From Planctomycetales bacterium (GTDB lineage: Bacteria > Planctomycetota > Phycisphaerae > SM23-33), in assembly GCA_030631085.1 (NCBI GenBank), contig DAOVLV010000006.1:1-15998 (forward strand): DNA of 15,998 nt. Direction: 5' to 3'. The position numbers and the translations under genes are program-made. Below are positions 12,854 to 15,998 of this stretch, piece after piece. The notes under the pieces were generated by a model that was not told the DNA's origin, did no database searches, and saw nothing but the letters and a program-made list of their open reading frames with translations. Each line of letters opens with the position of its first letter. The first letter of the stretch is position 1.

Positions 12854-12900
12854 TAATAACCGAATCGTTATTATAGTTTTTCGCCAAAAACTATAATAAC
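12854..12900. terminator. Perfect AT-rich hairpin with an alternative third arm, downstream of trpD
   Basis: GTTATTATAGTTTTT (12867-12881) and its exact 15-nt reverse complement (12886-12900) enclose a CGCC loop, 23 nt beyond the trpD stop. A third arm, TAATAAC at 12854-12860, can pair instead with GTTATTA at 12867-12873, so two folds exclude each other. There is no T-run after the stem on the minus strand, so a standard intrinsic terminator is not certain. An mRNA 3' end stabiliser, or a switchable leader of the next gene, are alternatives. Confidence 0.5.
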
Positions 12901-12922
12901 AAAGAATACCCGCGATTACCCG

Positions 12923-13948
12923 TTACCGTGAATTGGAAATCTCGATGAGTTTTTCCAGTGCTTCGGCGGCTTGGCCCGAATCGATTGCTTCGGCGGCCGG
13001 GGCGATGCCAGCGGCGATTGTTTCGGCCTTATCCGCCACAACCAGGGCGGCGGCGGCGTTCAGGATGACGATGTCGCGGTCGGGGCCGGGCTGACCGGAA
13101 AGGACGGCGCGGATTCGCTCTGCCGATTCGTCGGCCGATTTGACCGATAAGTCCGCAAGAGTCGCCCTGGTCAGGTCGAAATCTTCCGGCTGGACTGTGA
13201 AGGTGGCGATTTTACCGTCTTTCAGTTCGGCGATGCGGGTCGGGCTGGTGATGGAAATTTCGTCCAGCCCGTCGTCTGCATGGACAACCATCGCCCGTTG
13301 CGAACCGAGGGCCTTGAGAACCTCGGCGATTGTCTCGATGAGTGCACCGTCAAAGACGCCCAGGAGTTGCCTCTTCGCCCCGGCGGGGTTTGTCAGGGGT
13401 CCGAGAACGTTGAATATCGTTCGCACGCCGAGCGCTTTGCGGACAGGAACGGCGTATTTCATTGCGGGGTGATGTTTGACGGCGAAGCAGAAGCCCATGT
13501 TGGCCTCGGTGAGACATCGGGCGACTGTTTTCTCATCGGCGTCGATGTTGACGCCCAGCGCCGCCAGCACGTCGGCCGATCCGCTGGCGCGGGTGTGCGT
13601 GCGGTTTCCGTGCTTGGCTACGGTTACTCCCGCCCCGGCGGCGACCAGGGCGGCGGCCGTTGAGACATTCAGCGTACTCATCCCCGTCCCGCCCGTCCCG
13701 CAGGTGTCGATAACGTCCAGCCCGCCGGTGTCGATCTTGACCGATTGGGCGCGCATGGCGGTGGCCGCTCCTGTAATCTCCGCGACGCTCTCGCCGCGCG
13801 TCGCCATCGCCACCAGCAGGCCTGCAATCTGCGCCTCGTTCCACGCGCCGCTCATTATCTGCCCGAAGGCGTCTCTCGCCTGCTCGCGGGTCAGGCCTTT
13901 GTCGTCCATCGCCACACTCAGAACTTCTCTGTATTCCATCTTTGACAT
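12923..13948 (-). CDS. trpD: Anthranilate phosphoribosyltransferase
   Basis: TrpD joins anthranilate to PRPP, the second committed step of tryptophan synthesis. The 341-residue protein is full length, with the helical N-terminal domain, PRPP loop DTCGTGGTG (81-89), KHGNR (112-116), FNVLGPLTNPAGAKRQLLGV (179-198) and the metal-binding D229-E230 in DDGLDEISI. ATG at 13948 is chosen because GAGGAA lies 6 nt upstream; the longer frame to 14017 adds an atypical leader. Two substrate-loop features depart from the textbook enzyme: T88 replaces the Asp of GTGGD, and THTRASG replaces the usual SVSSKSG after KHGNR. These may be lineage variants. No other trp gene is in the window. A sigma70-like promoter lies in the divergent spacer. 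Confidence 0.95.
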   Translation of the reverse strand: MSKMEYREVLSVAMDDKGLTREQARDAFGQIMSGAWNEAQIAGLLVAMATRGESVAEITGAATAMRAQSVKIDTGGLDVIDTCGTGGTGMSTLNVSTAAALVAAGAGVTVAKHGNRTHTRASGSADVLAALGVNIDADEKTVARCLTEANMGFCFAVKHHPAMKYAVPVRKALGVRTIFNVLGPLTNPAGAKRQLLGVFDGALIETIAEVLKALGSQRAMVVHADDGLDEISITSPTRIAELKDGKIATFTVQPEDFDLTRATLADLSVKSADESAERIRAVLSGQPGPDRDIVILNAAAALVVADKAETIAAGIAPAAEAIDSGQAAEALEKLIEISNSR

Positions 13949-14003
13949 GATGTCTTCCTCATTTCGTTGAAGAATCTTCTGTTGTCTGAACGGTACGCTG
14001 TGA

Positions 14004-14031
14004 ATTATAGTCTTCACTCTATTTGGAGCAA
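14004..14031 (-). promoter_or_regulatory. Sigma70-like promoter for trpD
   Basis: Read on the minus strand, TTGCTC (14031-14026) is followed after 16 nt by a perfect TATAAT (14009-14004), about 55 nt before the trpD start codon. It lies in the 91-bp spacer shared with the divergent phosphoesterase gene, overlapping the latter's ribosome-binding region (GGAG at 14025-14028). Confidence 0.55.
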
Positions 14032-14039
14032 CTATATCG

Positions 14040-14801
14040 ATGTCTGAATTTCGACTTTTAGTTATCGCCGATTCGCACTACGCCTCGTGTGGCGACGACG
14101 TTGTCTCAGGCCCGAGCCGCCGATGCGACCTCGGCTGTGAGATTGTCCGTCGTGCCATTGTCGATGCCGATCGACGCGGCGGATTCGACGCGATCGCCCT
14201 GATGGGCGATATGATAGACAACGGTAACAGCCTACGGGCTGCCGACGACCTGCGGGCGGTGCGCGACGAAGTCCGCTCTGCCTCGCCGAACACGCCGCTA
14301 CTGATCGTTCCCGGAAACCACGATGGCGACCCGCAACGCCTGCTGGAACTCTTCGAGCATCGTTGTGGCCTGCATAAAATCGGGGCATACCGCTTCATCA
14401 CATTCGCCGATTCATACGTCAATGACCAGATATGCACACGCAGCCAAGCGGACCGGCGACTGTTAATGGACGAGGCCGAAAACGATGGCCCACCCATTAT
14501 CGTCCTTCAACACAATCCGATGAACCCGGTTATCGTCAGGGACGAATATCCGTACATGTTGACCAATCGGACGGAGGTGATGGCCGATTACGCTGAAGCA
14601 GGCGTCGTGCTGTCGATAAGCGGGCATTACCATACGGGCCAGGCTTTAAATGTCGCCGACGGCGTGCGATACTTCACTGCCCCTGCCGTATGCGAGGCGC
14701 CGTTCCGCTACGCGATGATTACGCTGCGCGAGCGGGACATGGACGTCGAACTCCGCCCGCTGGATGGAAAAAAGGAAGATCAAGCCGGTATCAGGGACTA
14801 A
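14040..14801 (+). CDS. Calcineurin-like phosphoesterase (stand-alone paralog)
   Basis: A 253-residue metallophosphoesterase with every signature of the dinuclear metal fold: D11-x-H13 (IADSHY), D57 (GDMIDNG), GNHD with H94, H158 (VLQHNP) and GHYH (H196, H198). No signal peptide is seen, so it is probably cytoplasmic. The substrate is unknown; family members cut phosphodiesters or phosphomonoesters, including nucleotides. A TTTGGAGCAAC ribosome-binding region precedes the ATG at 14040. The next gene, a paralog with an added PHP domain, starts 5 nt after its stop, so the pair is almost certainly cotranscribed. The segment coding for residues 181-215 is identical at DNA level to the paralog, although the rest has diverged. 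Confidence 0.9.
   Translation: MSEFRLLVIADSHYASCGDDVVSGPSRRCDLGCEIVRRAIVDADRRGGFDAIALMGDMIDNGNSLRAADDLRAVRDEVRSASPNTPLLIVPGNHDGDPQRLLELFEHRCGLHKIGAYRFITFADSYVNDQICTRSQADRRLLMDEAENDGPPIIVLQHNPMNPVIVRDEYPYMLTNRTEVMADYAEAGVVLSISGHYHTGQALNVADGVRYFTAPAVCEAPFRYAMITLRERDMDVELRPLDGKKEDQAGIRD
14580..14683. repeat. 104-bp identical tract, copy 1 (in the first phosphoesterase gene)
   Basis: This tract is base-for-base identical to 15338-15441, with a constant offset of 758 bp. It codes for MADYAEAGVVLSISGHYHTG and the following residues, covering the GHxH metal motif. Flanking sequence is clearly diverged, including at synonymous positions, so the identity suggests gene conversion. Confidence 0.9.
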
Positions 14802-14806
14802 TCCAA

Positions 14807-15998
14807 ATGGAAATGTTCAAACTTCTCGTCATTACGGATTTGCATTACGCCTCGTGCGAGGCCGACACAATCGGCTCACCGACGGAACGTTGCTGCACAC
14901 TCGGTTGCGAACTCGTCCAGCGGGTTATCGCCGACGCCAGGCATCGCGGCGGGTTCGATTGTTTGGCCATAATGGGCGACTTGCTGAATCGCGGCACTTC
15001 GCCCCGCGCCGGCGAAGATCTGAAAACACTACAAACGAAGATTCCGGAGTCCCTCGGCGACACGCCGCTTCTGGTCGTTCCGGGAAATCACGACAACGAC
15101 ATTGAGCGACTGATGTCGGCCTTCGCCCAGAGACCGGGGGTCCACGATATCGGGCCTTACCGCTTCATTACATTCGCCGACGCCTATGCTGAAGGCGACC
15201 TCTGTACACGCAGCGAGTCGGGACGACAACTGTTGGCGGACCAGGACGGACCGCCTATTATCGTCCTTCAGCACAATCCGATGAATCCTCCCATCGAAAA
15301 TGATTATCCATACATGCTCACCAACCGACGCGAAGTAATGGCCGATTACGCTGAAGCAGGCGTCGTGCTGTCGATAAGCGGGCATTACCATACGGGCCAG
15401 GCTTTAAATGTCGCCGACGGCGTGCGATACTTCACTGCCCCCGCCGTCTGCGAGGCGCCGTTCCGCTATGCAATGATTACGCTTCGAGGGCGGGATGTAG
15501 AGGTCGAAGTCCGCCCGCTGGCCGCCGAAGCCGAACCGGCGATTATCGACTGCCACGCTCATACCGAGTTCGCATATTGCGGTACGGACATAACCGCCGA
15601 GGGCGCCATCGCCCGCGCTCGCACCTTCGGCCTGGCCGGTCAGTGCCTCACCGAACACGCCGGACAACTCTATTGTAACCTTGATGATTTCTGGGCCGCT
15701 CGCCATATCCGCGAACCGGATGTATGGCGTAGCGGGAAAAACTCCCGAATGGCCGAGTTTCGCGCGGCAATGCTCCCGTTGCGGGACGACTTCGTCCGCG
15801 TCGGGCTGGAGGTCGGACTCGACGCAGACGGAAAACTCACCATCCGCGACGAGGATCGCGATTGGCCTGACCTGCTCATCGGAGCGGTGCACTGGATACC
15901 CGAAGACCCCGACGAACTGAACGATACGCAATTGGCCGACGCCTTCATGCGGGCATCGCGAGGCCTGGCCGAATCAGGCGTGGACATCCTGGCTCATC
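14807..15998 (+). CDS. Calcineurin-like phosphoesterase fused to a PHP domain (3' end beyond window)
   Basis: 397 codons are visible with no stop before the window edge. Residues 1 to about 240 are a metallophosphoesterase paralogous to the preceding gene (D11-x-H13, GDLLN, GNHD, LQHNP, GHYHTG). From about 246 a PHP domain of the histidinol-phosphatase type begins: D248-C-H250-A-H252-TEFAYCGTD, H284 (LTEH), E335 (GLEVG), H362 (GAVHW) and H397 (DILAH) match the metal ligands in order. Both halves are metal-dependent phosphoester hydrolase folds, so the protein may act in two steps on one substrate; that is inference. ATG at 14807 lies 5 nt after the upstream stop. A second in-frame ATG at 14813 would shorten it by two residues. 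The true C-terminus is not visible. Confidence 0.88.
   Translation, partial: MEMFKLLVITDLHYASCEADTIGSPTERCCTLGCELVQRVIADARHRGGFDCLAIMGDLLNRGTSPRAGEDLKTLQTKIPESLGDTPLLVVPGNHDNDIERLMSAFAQRPGVHDIGPYRFITFADAYAEGDLCTRSESGRQLLADQDGPPIIVLQHNPMNPPIENDYPYMLTNRREVMADYAEAGVVLSISGHYHTGQALNVADGVRYFTAPAVCEAPFRYAMITLRGRDVEVEVRPLAAEAEPAIIDCHAHTEFAYCGTDITAEGAIARARTFGLAGQCLTEHAGQLYCNLDDFWAARHIREPDVWRSGKNSRMAEFRAAMLPLRDDFVRVGLEVGLDADGKLTIRDEDRDWPDLLIGAVHWIPEDPDELNDTQLADAFMRASRGLAESGVDILAH
15338..15441. repeat. 104-bp identical tract, copy 2 (in the phosphoesterase-PHP gene)
   Basis: Exact match to 14580-14683. The bases just outside differ (14579 G against 15337 A; 14684 T against 15442 C), marking the edges of perfect identity. 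Similarity continues beyond but with scattered, mostly synonymous changes. Confidence 0.9.

Overview
The window looks like a chromosomal segment of a moderately GC-rich planctomycete, most likely Phycisphaerae or a relative. This is inferred from a split glycine decarboxylase (gcvPA/gcvPB), a large DUF4091/GH123-like lipoprotein with a C-terminal CBM9-like domain, and GC-rich palindromic repeats of the kind common in environmental Planctomycetota. No 16S rRNA or other direct taxonomic marker is present. Coding density is high, with no gene-free stretch over about 220 bp.

Layout: (1) 1-202, tail of a GH16/ConA-lectin-like protein. (2) 203-421, intergenic region full of short inverted repeats. 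(3) 422-1630, an AAA_14/DUF4143 ATPase behind an operator-like palindrome. (4) 1735-7570, a plus-strand operon gcvPA-gcvPB-lpdA-lipB::lipA, with genes overlapping or separated by 3-8 nt. It makes glycine decarboxylase (P protein), dihydrolipoyl dehydrogenase (L protein), and the octanoyl transferase and lipoyl synthase that build lipoyl groups such as that on GcvH. gcvT and gcvH are not in the window. (5) 7565-13948, a minus-strand run: trpD, a DUF6899-like small protein, the DUF4091 lipoprotein, a single-pass membrane protein and an amidohydrolase_2 protein. (6) From 14040, a divergent plus-strand pair of paralogous calcineurin-like phosphoesterases. The second carries a C-terminal PHP phosphoesterase domain and runs off the window.

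The most striking feature is translated palindromic DNA. A hairpin element with 26-31 nt arms and a conserved 17-nt loop occurs twice inside one open frame. One copy sits at the LipB/LipA junction, where it acts as the linker of a LipB-LipA fusion. The other is in a loop of the LipA domain. A second, unrelated palindrome family (22-nt arms) is translated within the DUF4091 lipoprotein, and a weaker third candidate lies nearby. This resembles the ORF-invading Rickettsia palindromic elements, here in metabolic genes of a different phylum. The LipB-LipA fusion depends on a 31-nt tandem duplication of one hairpin arm: removing it puts lipB out of frame with lipA.

A second notable signal is a 104-bp perfectly identical tract shared by the otherwise diverged phosphoesterase paralogs, suggesting recent gene conversion over the GHxH active-site motif.
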